DNA of 64,000 nt from Temnothorax longispinosus (taxonomy: Eukaryota; Arthropoda; Insecta; Hymenoptera; Formicidae), in contig NC_092369.1 in NCBI RefSeq assembly GCF_030848805.1, forward strand, positions 2,244,162-2,308,161. Direction: 5' to 3'. Shown one piece after another: positions 11,267 through 23,100 of this stretch. The position numbers and the translations under genes are program-made. The notes beneath the pieces are model-generated. The model had not been told where the DNA came from and did not search any database. It saw nothing but the letters and a program-made list of their open reading frames with translations. Numbering within the stretch: the first letter of the stretch is position 1; each line of letters begins with the position of its first letter.

Positions 11267-12639
11267 TGGCTCCTGCACACAGGACGCGGCAGCATGACCA
11301 TGAAGCTAGCCGACAGAAATTACTAAATTTGATAATTTTTAATTTTTCTAAGTGTATTTCGTTTGTAAATCGTTTGTAATTGATTGTGAGTCAGTTTTTA
11401 ACCTTTGTGACCAATTAGTTTGTTTGTAATTAACAATTTTATTTTGGCCATGATGTCAGCCGACACTTTTTAATAACAAACCGATTTTTGATTTCTGATA
11501 GCTGTAATTAATAGGAAATCGTTTGTGATTTACGAATATACTAGTGAAACGTTTGTGAATTAATAAGTTTCTGAGTTATTTGCAAAATAAGTTCAGTTAA
11601 TATGGTTAATATACTGCGCAGATAACTGCGCAGATCGCTGCGCATGCGCGAAATGTACTCAAGGTTCCTGCGCACAAAGAGTGCGTCGACGTATTTCGCA
11701 TGGCGGAAGTCGATGCGGTGGCCAATCACTTCTCACCTTTCTGTAACTAGCGGGCGATTATTGGCCACGCATTGCCTGTATGAAGCTAGCCGACAGAAAT
11801 TACTAAATTCGATTAGTTTTAATTCTTCTAAGTGTATGTATTCCGTAATTGGTCACAAACGTTAAGAACTGACTCACAATCAATCACGATCGATTTACAA
11901 ACAAAATACACTTAATTTACAAACGGAATACACTTAGAAGAATTAAAACTAATCGAATTTAGTAATTTCTGTCGGCTAGCTTCATACAAGCAATGCGTGG
12001 CCAATAATCGCCCGCTAGTTACAGAAAGGTGAGAAGTGATTGGCCACCGCATCGACTTCCGCCATGCGAAATGCGTCAACGCACTCTTTGTGCGCAGGAG
12101 CTTTGAGTACATTTCGCGCATGCGCAGCGATCTGCGCAGTTATCTGCGCAGTACATACATTAACCATATTAACTGAACTTATTTTGCAAATAACTCAGAA
12201 ACTTATTAATTCACAAACGTTTCACTGGTATATTCGTAAATCACAAACGATTTCCTATTAATTACAGCTATCAGAAATCAAAAATCGGTTTGTTATTAAA
12301 AAGTGTCGGCTGACATCATGGCCAAAATAAAATTGTTAATTACAAACAAACTAATTGGTCACAAACGTTAAAAACTGACTCACAATCAATTACAAACGAT
12401 TTACAAACGAAATACACTTAGAAAAATTAAAAATTATCAAATTTAGTAATTTCTATCGGCTAGCTTCATGGTCATCGCGGCAGCGCGGCATTGCGGCAAC
12501 GCGGCACCGCGGTAACCACGTACCGTCTTGCCTTTCCGTTCTACTTTTGAAAGTAGTACGGAAAGGCAAGACGGTACGTGGTTACCGCGGTGCCGCGTTG
12601 CCGCAATGCCGCACTGCCGCGTCCTGTGTGCAGGAGCCA
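11267..12639. mobile_element. Long foldback element, PIF/Harbinger-like (TGGCTYCTGC ends, TTA target duplication)
   Basis: The termini TGGCTCCTGCACACAGGACG (11267) and CGTCCTGTGTGCAGGAGCCA (12639) are inverted. TTA lies at 11264-11266 and again at 12640-12642. The two halves form a palindrome with arms of more than 500 bp (about 11305-11850 and 11930-12480), both carrying AAGCTAGCCGACAGAAATTA, CTGCGCAGATCGCTGCGCAT and GGCGGAAGTCGATGCGGTGG motifs. A third hairpin occupies 12475-12620 (GCGGCA..GCGGCACCGCGGTAACCACG). Small reading frames in it are mirror images of each other and not genes. Three-base TWA duplications are the known mark of PIF/Harbinger elements; the assignment is inference because no transposase is present. 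Confidence 0.8.
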
Positions 12640-13188
12640 TTACTCACGTCGTTCGCTTTGGCGTTGTAAGCGCTTACGGATCGACTAGTGTCTAGCCTAT
12701 CAAAAACGTCCCAAGAAAATCGCCGTCATCGCGTCTCTTCATTCTTCTCTCTGCCCAGAGTGAATTTTGGAATGTAACCCAGGATAGAGCGCATGTGGAC
12801 GTGGACTAGAGACCCTATCAAAGTCTAGTCAACTAGGTAAGAAGTCAAAGGTAAGAACCAATCACATTCGATTGCTACCGAGCAATTTGTTCTCTGCTGA
12901 ACGCACCGCCGTAGAGTTAGCAGACAAATTGAATGTTTTGGAATTATTCTTTTTCATATAATTTGGGAATCATTTGGGGAAGTTTGGGAAAATTGTTTAA
13001 ACATTTGGGAAAAAATAGATTTTTTGTTATTAACAAAATTTATCGAGCGTCAAGTTAGCAGATAGTGACTATGTTTAATGTTTATTATAAATGGAATCGA
13101 TTGGAAATCATTTGGGGATAACATCTTCATTGTAATTTTTATTTGGGAAAAGTCGGTTTTTTTGTAATTTAAATAAATCTTTGTATTA

Positions 13189-13271
13189 ATGTTCTTTTTC
13201 GCTGCACTTCCGCACTAGTACAACAAGTGAACTTATTGCACTAGTTCAGAAGTGTAGCGAAAAAGAACAGA
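13189..13271. repeat. Small hairpin within the left foldback arm (TGTTCTTTTTCG family)
   Basis: TGTTCTTTTTCGCTGCACTT...CGAAAAAGAACA is itself an inverted repeat of about 80 bp with an inner CACTAGT.CAACAAGTGAACTT. Its mirror copy is in the right arm at 15291-15373. A relative with the same termini and a TTGGTGCAATAAGTT core lies in L(3)mbt intron 1 (25394-25532). Confidence 0.7.
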
Positions 13272-14220
13272 CCGTTATCGGCAGTAGTGTGAAAATTACA
13301 TATTTTTCGGAGGAGCAGCAAGTTGCTTACGTCGAGACCGTCGAGTAGACCTCGACAGGACAACATACTCCGAAAAGAAAATTTGTAGATGTTATTTTCT
13401 TTATATATACATTATTTATATCTTATAAAAACAGAGTAATTCCTTTATTTCCTTTTCCATAATCGTGGTATGTACACTGACTCGCATGAGTCGGAAATCC
13501 ATTGAGTTGAAAGAAGAATTCCTTTTCCGTCACGCGGTTACATTTATCACTAATAATAAGAATCTATCTTCTTTTCTCGTTGTTTCAGTGTATCTTATTT
13601 GAGACAAACGTGCGAGCAAGCGAGAGTGTGAATAAATATATGAAAAGTAGAATAAAAAAGAAACAAAATATGTAAGAGAGAATGAGAATTAATAACGAAC
13701 ATTATTTATATTGTGTTAGCATTTATTATTTATTTAGATTGTTAGCAGATTCTGTTATACTTCTGTTAGCGTTCTACTGAGAAGTATTTTGTGTTAATGC
13801 ATAGATTTTATTAAATTTTGGTAAACATCCCATTTATATATAGAGGACCCACCTCCGATGGCCTTGATCTTGACATATGTTGTCAAGGTCACCCTCCTGA
13901 GTGACCTTCAGAAGGTTTTAGTCGGGAGTCGCTTTTGATTAAAAAGTTATAAACAAAAAAAGTTCGGAAAATATAGCAGCTATTTTGAGTATTGGAAGGC
14001 ATAAATGATTAATAAATATGTCGAAATAATTCACGCATACTTTCCACGCGAACCTAGGTTCACCCCCACCCCCCGTTTTTGTAGATTAGTGACGCGCTTT
14101 AAACAATTAAATACTTTTAAATCGCGTCATCTAATCTACATAGGTTAGATGACGCTCTTTAAAAGTATTTAACTGTTTAAAGCGCGTGATCTAACCTATG
14201 TAGGTTAGACGACGCGCTTC

Positions 14221-14359
14221 AAAGGTTATTCTACATAGAAGTTGTAGTCGTGAGTTGTAAGACATTGACCAATCACAGATTGAATATTCTCCTTAACTTC
14301 GAATGTGCGTGGTCAATTTCTTACAACTCACGACTACGACTTCTATGTAGAATAACCTT
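14221..14359. mobile_element. Hairpin MITE family A, copy 2, at the palindrome centre
   Basis: It has the same arms as the copy at 10537-10673 (AAGGTTATTCTACATAGAAG...CTTCTATGTAGAATAACCTT). The stretches on either side carry repeated GACGCGCTTTAA/TTTAACTGTTTAAA.CGCGTC units. Confidence 0.85.
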
Positions 14360-14463
14360 AACAGTATTTAACTGTTTAAAACGCGTCACTAATGTATATA
14401 GGTTAGATGACGCGCTTTAACAGTATTTAATTGTTTAAACCGCGTCAACTAACCCATGCGTAA

Positions 14464-14623
14464 TGGCTTCTGCCCACAGGACGCAGAAACGCTTGCCGCG
14501 CGGCAAGAAGCGACGCGGTAGCCAATCACCGTGTCGCTTTTCCGTAAGAACCAAAAGTTTATTGGCTACCGTGTCGCTTCTTGCCGCGCGGCAAGCGTTT
14601 CCGCGTCCTGTGGGCAGGAGCCA
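14464..14623. mobile_element. PIF/Harbinger-like MITE, 160 bp, TAA target duplication
   Basis: The ends TGGCTTCTGCCCACAGGACG and CGTCCTGTGGGCAGGAGCCA are inverted, and TAA flanks both sides (14461-14463, 14624-14626). The long inner arms include GAAACGCTTGCCGCGCGGCA and GCGACGCGGTAGCCAAT. It is in the same family as 33839-33959 and 22079-22235, and shares its ends with 11267-12639. Confidence 0.85.
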
Positions 14624-14626
14624 TAA

Positions 14627-14960
14627 ACTATTTCGGGGCTACCGCACCTCCCCCGAAAGCAGGGGGGGGTGTGGGTGAACCTCGGTTCGCGTGAAAAGTG
14701 TATGCGTAAACTATTTCGGGGCTACCGCACCTCCCCCGAAAGCAGGGGGAGTGTGGGTGAACCTCGGTTCGCGTGAAAAGTGTATGCGTGAACTATTCGG
14801 GGCTACCGCACCTGCCCCGAAAGCAGGGGGGATGTGGGTGAACCTCGGTTCGCGTGAAGTGTATGCGTGAACTATTTCGGGGCTACCGCACCACCCCGAA
14901 AGCAGGGGGGGGGGTGTGGGTAAACCTCGGTTCGCGTGAAAAGTGTATGCGTGAACTATT
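14627..14960. repeat. ~82-bp tandem array, four units, G-rich
   Basis: Units start at about 14627, 14709, 14791 and 14870. Each has CTATTTCGGGGCTACCGCAC, then CCCCGAAAGCAGGGGGG, then GTGTGGGTGAACCTCGG and a GTGTATGCGT tail. The lengths of the G-runs vary between units. The left arm of the palindrome carries only one partial, diverged unit (about 14032-14075). The open reading frame across the array is a by-product of its period. Confidence 0.85.
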
Positions 14961-15659
14961 TTGACATATATATTAGTCATTTATGCCTTCCAATACTCAA
15001 AATAGCTGCTATATTTTCCAAACTTTTTTTGTTAATAACTTTTTAATAAAAAGCGACCCCCGACTAAAACCTTCTGAAGGTCACTCAGGAGGGTGACCTT
15101 GACAACATATGTCAAGGTCAAGGCCATCGGAGGTGGGTCACCTAAACGGAATGTTTACCGAAGAAAATAACATCTACAAATTTTCTTTTCGGAGTATGTT
15201 GTCATGTCGAGGTCTACTCGACGGTCTCGACGTAAGCAACTCGCTGCTCCTCCGAAAAATATGTAATTTTCACATTACTGCCGATAATGGTCTGTTCTTT
15301 TTCGCTACACTTCTGAACTAGTGCAATAAGTTCACTTGTTGTACTAGTGCGGAAGTGCAGCGAAAAAGAACATTAATACAAAGATTTATTTAAATTACAA
15401 AAAAACCGACTTTTCCCAAATAAAAATTACAATGAAGATGTCATCCCCAAATGATTTTCAATCGATTCCATTTATAATAAACATTAAACATAGTCACTAT
15501 CTGCTAACTTGACGCTCGATAAATTTTGTTAATAACAAAAAATCTATTCTTTCCCAAATGTTTAAACAATTTTCCCAAACTTCCCCAAATGATTCCCAAA
15601 TTATATGAAAAAGCATAATTCCAAAATATTCAATTTGTCTGCTAACTCTACGGCGGTGC

Positions 15660-15804
15660 TAAACGCGCCCATATTGTGCTTCCGCCTTCTACCAGTTCCA
15701 CGTCTCAACCTATATTTTTCATTGTGCGGGAGCCTTTATACGAGTTGATTAATGATTGAGGTGTCATAAAAGTTGCAATCCATTACTTATAAATATTATT
15801 AAAT
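15660..15804 (+). promoter_or_regulatory. TMEM70 5' flank
   Basis: Only about 145 bp separate the palindrome from the TMEM70 ATG. The segment CTATATTTTTCATTGTGCGGGAGCCTTTA (15708-15738) matches the right terminus of the hairpin element at 32999-33682, so part of this flank is repeat-derived. No clear TATA box or initiator can be assigned. Confidence 0.35.
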
Positions 15805-16439
15805 ATGACACTTATGTTACGAGCTTATGCATTTCATCAAAAGAGACTTTTCTTTAAGAATTTCGATAATTTGAAATGCTGTCTGACTTGTATCACACAT
15901 AACGGCTACAATTTTGAGGTTAGAATAAATTGTGTTATTTAAACAGATTATTATTAAAATAAATTACAATGATTGATATGATATTAATTTTATGATATTA
16001 ATAGAAATTTAAATTTTGTAGAGATGTTCCGCAGGACGTAATGTAAAGTTTATTCACAATGTAAATTCCTTCTCTCAAGATTATAAAACTGTAGAAATTT
16101 ATTATGGACCTTTAACAAGACAAATTAAAGCTCTCAAGCTTTTTTCATTACTAACCTCCTGTAGTAGCTTAATGGTGCAGCCATTTCTTTACTCGAAAGC
16201 TGTGGAGAATGATAATATAGGAGTTGTTTTAGGAATATTTGCATGTATTGGATTTTTTGCTATAACTACCCCTCTATTAATACATGTAATTACGAAAAAA
16301 TATGTAACGCACTTGTACTACGACGCAAAGAAAGATGTATACATTGCAAATACTTATAATTTATTTGCTCGGACAAAGGAGGTATTTATAAATTTTATAT
16401 AGTATTTCTATTTCTACATAACGTATTTCTCTCTTTCTC

Positions 16440-16492
<53 letters not shown>

Positions 16493-16740
16493 TAAATGAT
16501 AAACTATTTCAGATTACGTTTACACCTAAGGATGTAATAGTACCTGAAGTAACTGGGATGTTTACAAATTGCGTTATAAAGAACATCCCTTTATTTTTAG
16601 AACAGAAGTTTTTCCATGATTCTAGTCATTATATTCGTATAATGGGATATGATAAGCCAGTAGATTTTAAATTAAATAATGGTCTTAATCGAACAGTCAC
16701 AGTGGATGTCAACTATAAAGAGGATGAAAATAAAAAGTAA
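15805..16740 (+). CDS. TMEM70: Transmembrane protein 70 homolog, mitochondrial
   Basis: In animals TMEM70 is an inner mitochondrial membrane protein that assists assembly of ATP synthase and complex I. Exons are 15805-15918, 16022-16381 and 16513-16740, all in phase, giving 233 aa. The N-terminus (MTLMLRAYAFHQKRLFFKNF) is basic and hydrophobic, as a mitochondrial presequence would be. Two membrane segments follow: ALKLFSLLTSCSSLMVQPFL and GVVLGIFACIGFFAITTPLL. Then comes the family-specific stretch TKKYVTHLYYDAKKDVYIAN, and near the C-terminus HYIRIMGYDKP, which parallels the DYIHLMGYDK of vertebrate TMEM70. An upstream in-frame start is not seen, and ATG at 15814 is an alternative. A polyadenylation signal lies 130 bp downstream. 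Confidence 0.92.
16440..16491. repeat. (AT)n microsatellite in TMEM70 intron 2
   Basis: A near-pure AT dinucleotide run of about 50 bp, between TMEM70 exons 2 and 3. Confidence 0.9.
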
Positions 16741-16866
16741 TTACAAGACATCAGGGCATACCTTATTTATTCCTTAGATTTCTTCTTACATGAAAAATTT
16801 TATACGTGTATCCTTATAAAGCGCTATTAATTATTATATTTTACAAAATATTTACATCTTAACATT

Positions 16867-16872
16867 AATAAA
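16867..16872 (+). terminator. Candidate poly(A) signal for TMEM70
   Basis: AATAAA lies 127 bp after the TMEM70 stop codon in an otherwise AT-rich 3' flank. Confidence 0.5.
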
Positions 16873-17516
16873 CGTACACATGTGTGTATATATATATATA
16901 TAACTTGGTTGAGATAATTTCCGAGTTATTTTTGTGTTTGAGTATTTAAAATGGCAAGTGCACAGCAATAGAGCGTATCTAATCAAAAATTTTTTTAATC
17001 TTACGAAAATTTAATTGAATCTTTGAATATTGTTTCTTTCAAATTTTATTGTTCACACTCTAAAATACGTTGACGAATACTAGCATACTTCGTATAATAC
17101 GATACAGTTCCTCTCTAATATGATAACGATAGCAAAAGTCCTTGTAAAACAAAGCACTTACACAATGCAAACTCCAACACAGCTAAAGAATTGCAGTACG
17201 TCTCATATAACGTAATATTTGTATGTTTGATGCGATAAAAGGAAAACCCTGTTACACACGTACACTTTGTTGGATTTAATTTTTCAACATTTTTTAAAAA
17301 TGAATCTTCTGCTATTGATTTAGTTCTTAGTGCCATATAAGAGTTTCGCGCTACGTGACATTTTATTGGAACTTAATTACCACGTTATATATTATGAAGC
17401 TATATTTCTATATTTTGTTTGGGGTGTTCTAGAAACAGTTACTTTTTCAAATAACTATAAATAAATTTAAACTCAAAATTTGGATTGTACTAGCTCAAGA
17501 CATGGTAAAATTAGTT

Positions 17517-18016
17517 NNNNNNNNNNNNNNNNNNNNNNNNNNNNNNNNNNNNNNNNNNNNNNNNNNNNNNNNNNNNNNNNNNNNNNNNNNNNNNNNNNNN
17601 NNNNNNNNNNNNNNNNNNNNNNNNNNNNNNNNNNNNNNNNNNNNNNNNNNNNNNNNNNNNNNNNNNNNNNNNNNNNNNNNNNNNNNNNNNNNNNNNNNNN
17701 NNNNNNNNNNNNNNNNNNNNNNNNNNNNNNNNNNNNNNNNNNNNNNNNNNNNNNNNNNNNNNNNNNNNNNNNNNNNNNNNNNNNNNNNNNNNNNNNNNNN
17801 NNNNNNNNNNNNNNNNNNNNNNNNNNNNNNNNNNNNNNNNNNNNNNNNNNNNNNNNNNNNNNNNNNNNNNNNNNNNNNNNNNNNNNNNNNNNNNNNNNNN
17901 NNNNNNNNNNNNNNNNNNNNNNNNNNNNNNNNNNNNNNNNNNNNNNNNNNNNNNNNNNNNNNNNNNNNNNNNNNNNNNNNNNNNNNNNNNNNNNNNNNNN
18001 NNNNNNNNNNNNNNNN
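17517..18016. other. Assembly gap (500 N)
   Basis: Exactly 500 N residues, a standard placeholder length. The true distance, and any sequence inside, are unknown. Confidence 0.99.
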
Positions 18017-18116
18017 TTTGCCTCCTTCTAACGTCCCCCTTAGAAAAAGACGAAGAGTGAGTTAATCTAATTTAAGATTAAAAGTTAACCGACACTTGTG
18101 AAACTGGTCCTTAAGG

Positions 18117-18228
18117 TAGATTAACTTTAATCTCGGTTTAACTTATAATACTTTTCATCTTTTTCTAATTTTCAGAACTAAGAAAAGATAAAAAAAGTAA
18201 AGTTAAACCGAGATTAAAGTTAATTTAC
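18117..18228. mobile_element. Hairpin MITE
   Basis: AGATTAACTTTAATCTCGGT...AACTT pairs with AAGTT...ACCGAGATTAAAGTTAAT. A related half-site, AAACTTTAATTTCGGTTTAA, occurs at 34410-34432. It is non-coding. Confidence 0.7.
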
Positions 18229-19993
18229 GTTGGTAAAAATAAGCATTAGAAAGAGACGAAGAGCAAGTTTAATCGAAGGTTGCATCAGTTAATCGGAGAT
18301 GGTCAAACCGATCCTTTAACGACAAAAATGTATATAAATAATTCAATGCGAATAATTAGAAAAAGACAGCGTATACGTACACCTGGCGATCGTACATCGA
18401 TAAAGGAGGATCTCGAATGATTCCGGGTACGCGGATTTCGAGATGTTGATATGTGCGACAATGCGACGGAATCGCGACCCGACATCGTCTACTATACACG
18501 TCATCCCGATGCGCGAACGTCCGACCTTCTTGGACCTTCTACAGTGCCTAGCTAATGACGAATGACAATTCAAAATTTATCAGGGTCACAAGTAGGTGCC
18601 AACGTTGCGAAACATTCGCAGCCAAGTTATCGAACTCGAAATGAGTCAACTTCAGGCGGATGGGCTCATGCACAATGAGAAGAATTGTGGAATAAGCTAG
18701 GAACAAGGTAGAAAGAATCATAATCGCGTATTTTTTTAAGACACGGTCTTCTCTATTTTTTTCTAGACACGCGGAATTCTCTCTATGTTTAATTCCTTAT
18801 TGTTTCTTAATTATTCCTCTGATTGTGCATGAGCAAAAAACTTAAAAATTGACATATAAAGTTAAAACCACGAAGTAAACCTAGACAACATCATGCACGC
18901 ATGTTTAAAAAACATCGTAAAGACATCTTTAAAGATAACTTTTAGACATATGTACGTATCAAAGACATCTTAAGACGTCTTTACGACATCTTTTAGACAT
19001 GCGTGTTGTCTGGGAACAACTTCAAATGCTTCAAGTGGATGATATTTGTTACATATATCTAAAAATCTAGAAATAAATGTCTAAAAGCAAATCTGAAACT
19101 CGAAGACTATCCTTGAACGTAGAAATAAAATTCGAAAATTGTTTCTGAAAATATAATGAATTATTACAAAATATATGTAATCAACACAAACGTATAAAAT
19201 ATAAATTGCAGAACAATATATGTTATAGCGAGTTTGATACATTCGTTGTACATATATGCGTTGCAGCAAACGCTTTTTATCTCGTCGCGAGAAAAACTCC
19301 ACTAATATATATTTCGTGTGTGATAGAGTTTTCAAATTTAACAAAAGCGAGAAATACGAGTCGAATAATATTCAAATCTGTAATAAGTCACGATCGCGTG
19401 TTTAATGACTGATTGTAACTTGAAATGGAAGACGTAGGGAATATTGCGATTCTCGGAGTTTTGAGTGTCGACGTACTGCAAATCGCAATAATTTAATTAT
19501 TTTAAAACAGAAGCCTATACGTCTTAGAATCTTGTCCCGTTAATGACGCGAGTTTTTTTATGGGAAATACGCTTGGTTTTGAAATTCAGAAATACTCGAC
19601 ACGGATTAGGTGAAAAGATTTGCATAAGTATTTTTATTACAATACCTAATAATTAAAACAATATTTACATTTGTACACGATTCAATACACTCATCTTATA
19701 CGAAAAATTATGTCGTATCATGTCGTAAGTACTTCGAGCAATGCGTACAGCACTGAATTTGTCCCATTGCAGGATTCAAAGAATTGTCAAATTAAAATGT
19801 GTCATGTAAGCATTATCAATTTTGCAATAATTCTTTCTTTCTCTCTCTCTTTCTACCGATTTTCTCTTGTCGATTTAAACAAAAAATTTTAGACAAATAT
19901 TTCAGAACCAAGCACTTGCGAGTATCCGTTTGCATGAATCTTATTCGTTTCCTTCTTGTTCGTCTGCCTGTTTAAGAAGATACAATTCTGAAA
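18229..19993. other. Intergenic, no gene seen
   Basis: Apart from the family B element, no coding exon can be supported between the gap and the L(3)mbt 3' end. Short reading frames show no splice-compatible continuation and no recognisable motif. Confidence 0.5.
18880..19014. mobile_element. Hairpin MITE family B (AGACAACACGCATGTC ends), copy 1
   Basis: The left end CCTAGACAACAT...GCACGCATGT and the right end GACATGCGTGTTGTCTGGG are inverted. The interior repeats AAGACATCTTTA, AAGACGTCTTTACGACATC and similar. Related copies lie at 28030-28382, 28612-28720, 30440-30562 and, weakly, 31015-31135. Confidence 0.75.
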
Positions 19994-19999
19994 TTTATT
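19994..19999 (-). terminator. Candidate poly(A) signal for L(3)mbt
   Basis: AATAAA on the minus strand, 126 bp beyond the L(3)mbt stop codon (20127-20125). Confidence 0.55.
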
Positions 20000-20124
20000 G
20001 ACAAAAAAAATATAGATTAAATTTCCTTGATATTTTAAATAAATTATAGGCGATATATTCCATCATAACGCAGCTGCCTCATATCATTCGCCAGTCAATG
20101 AAACATGTTTCGCTCGCATTTAAT

Positions 20125-23100
20125 TTATGATGCTTTCTGACGTAGCAAAACTATACTATTGTACAACTTAATCGCAGGTCCGAGTCGCAAACGTAGTACT
20201 GATACCAAATCCTCTTGAGTCAACATTAAAAATGCCTCGCCATCGATATTCTGCAATAATAACATATACAATTAGTTACTTGAGCTAATTGTTGACTTGA
20301 TATAATTGTACTTTCTTTAAAACTTACGTTCTGCCTAAAGACATTTCCAGCTTCGGCACAATTAGGCATGCTCTGTATAAATTTGATCACTTCTTCATTA
20401 GACCATCGTCGCGGATTCGTAGTCTGCCTTGATACTACTCTATTTAAGGCATTGCTATGTTTCGCCCATATATGTGGTGCATTCGGCAGAGGATTATATC
20501 CCGGATTATATACAGATTGATACAACTCTTTACGCAATTGCTTGACCGGTATATTTGCAGCATATGCGGTGGTACTACTCCAATGAAGATCGCCATACGT
20601 AACATTGGAAACGGTAAACAAAGACTCTTCCGAATTTGGATGTCTGAAAATATATTAACTCGTTGAATTGTAATATTATGCGAGTATGATTAGACATGAG
20701 AGAAATTCGCTTTTATGATTTCAGTAACACACCTTTTCTTCCGTTTTCTCGAAATTTCATCATCATCCGTTTGTCCATCGCTGTGGAGATTCTTAAACTT
20801 GTTGGATCTGAAACGGCAAAATGATATAAATAAGTAACGATTATTTCACAATTATTCGCTATATTGATAGTGTTATATGCTATATACAACATACTTGTCT
20901 GAATTTTCCGATCTATTTTCAGATTTGTCATTCTTATCCGATGAATCTCCATCTTCCTGCTTAATCTCTTTTTCGATCATTAACATTCCATCATCTGAGA
21001 ACAAAAGTTTATCGGACTTCTCAGGCTTTTCTATCTTTATTCGGTCAGTCTTCTCTAGTTTTATTTTTTCCTGTATCTCCCCCTCATAATCATAGGCTTC
21101 GTGAGAGTCGTGGTTTTTCGACAAGTTGAGTCTATCAGGCATCTGACCCGATTTATTTAGATTTTGGGGAGAATACGGACAACCTGATGCTGAATTATGT
21201 GTTAGAAATTTAGGTCCTCTTACATGTCCTATACCTCGGCAGCCGTATGTGCCACATTCCGGTCGATCATTCAGATTATCGGGTGCTACGCAATAATGAA
21301 AATAAATCACATTGCACGTGGAAATTATAATATACGAAATGTAAAATAAGCTAGCTTACTAAGTGGTGGTTCCAGTGGATGACCAGTTTTTGCACACCAG
21401 CCCACAGGATGAATGTCAGGTGAATCGTCGTCAACCCAATAGGCATGATTATCAGGCCAGCCATCGAATTTTATCTTTAATCTACATAAAAATATATATA
21501 ATTATTATCCCGCAAAATAAAGATACTTAGAAAACAAGTGCAATCGATACAAACAGGTGGTCTTTTACATCCTCGACCGTTGCCACTCTGATTAGCTGTG
21601 GAACCCGCTTATCTACCGCTTCTAATTTCATACCACGTTTAAACGCACATGGTGGACGTTGTTTAAATGCCCTTGCCGGAGCAGCCACTGAGCCGGTTTC
21701 TCTCAGATACATATCCCAAGTGAAAGATTTAGGATCCTTATAATCTAATCATAAATATTACAATTACGTGTGGAACAATATAAGTAAATACGATATATCA
21801 GGCCTGTCTAACCGCCAGGAACGAAGAAGCCGATCTCACGCCTACCGCTTCGGACTTTCCACGTTTTTCCGTAACAACCGATGTAGCTTGATGCTGCGTC
21901 GTGTCGTAAATGTTCTTATTTACGCATAAAGCAGTATAGTATTAATAATATCTCGCTATGTGTTATACGACTTCTTCAGACAATAATACAAGTTACAATG
22001 CCCTTTTACATATGCGTCGTAACATAGAAGCAGTAAGCAATATTTTATAAAACGCACATGTTCATAAGACAAAGCTATTGGCTTCTCCACCCAGAATCCG
22101 GAAACGCTTGTCGCGCCGCAAAGAGCGACGCGGTAGCCAATCAACGTGCCGCTTTTCCGTAAGAACCCGAAGTTTATTGACTACATCGCTTCTTGCCGTG
22201 TGTCAAGCATTTCTGCGTCCTATGTGCAATAGCCATAAGAACAAGCCGTCGAAGAGTGGGGGAATCGAGCCCGAGCTCCGAGGTAGGGGAAAGAGCCACG
22301 AGTAGCTCACGAGGGCCGCGAGTTAGACAGGCCTGTGATATATTGTAATGCGTTAATTTCAAATTTCTTACTATTCGGTGGCATCAGGACGCGTCCATTG
22401 TGATGAGACCATCCGACAGGATGAATATATGGCGAACTTGCGTCAGCCCAGTAATCATACACCTCGTCCCAAGAATCGAAATGGACTAATATTCGAGAAT
22501 CCATTAAACCTGCTATGCTAGCGACGCAAAGTAATGAAGAATGCTTCCTATCCACTGCCTCTAACTTCATGCCCACGCGAAATCCTGTGGTAAAGACGGT
22601 TTGGAGCGCGCCTTTATTCGGAAATAGATTCTTCGCTGCTACAGACGCTTTACAGATTTTTAGATATGCATTCCAATTAAAAGTTCCAGATGTATAACCC
22701 TTTGGTGGATTTAATTTTTTGCCGTTTTTCTCAGACCAACCGGCGGGAAATATATTCATGCTATCTGCATTTATCCAGAAATCATAATTTTCTGGATAAC
22801 CGTCGAAATGCAAACGCATTCGATAACCTAAATAACGTTATATATCTCATAAATTTCATGTTGTAATATGTACTGTAGTATGTACATGGTCTTTAATGAC
22901 TTACCTACAACCTCGGCAATAGTCAGAACACAATATCGAGAAGGATGTTCCGGATCTATACCTTCCAATTTCATTCCAACTCTAAAATGATTTTTACTGT
23001 AGGGAAAGGCATCTTTGAATAACTTAACAGGCGCCGCTTTTGCTTTACAATGTTCAAGATACTTCGGCCATGAAAAACCTAGCTTTCCTCTTTGCCAAGG

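Larger units (their letters stand above)
12903..15659. mobile_element. 2.75-kb compound foldback element (near-palindrome)
   Basis: The left arm starts GCACCGCCGTAGAGTTAGCA and the right arm ends with the mirrored GCTAACTCTACGGCGGTGC. The outer arms 12903-13402 and 15158-15659 match almost throughout, as do the inner arms 13845-14080 and 14930-15148 (CACCTCCGATGGCCTTGATC, GTCACCCTCCTGAGTGACCT and others). The left arm holds about 420 bp (13403-13820) that is absent from the right. The right arm holds a tandem array and a TWA-type MITE (14464-14623). A family A MITE sits at the centre of symmetry (14221-14359). I see no transposase. Confidence 0.85.

Noticed and set aside
11644..12261. Frames of ~70 codons repeated on both strands
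   Set aside because: They are mirror copies in the two arms of the foldback element and have no known domain.
14711..14980. 89-codon minus-strand frame with repeated SREPRFTH..PPAFG units
   Set aside because: The peptide repeats simply reflect the 82-bp tandem DNA array.
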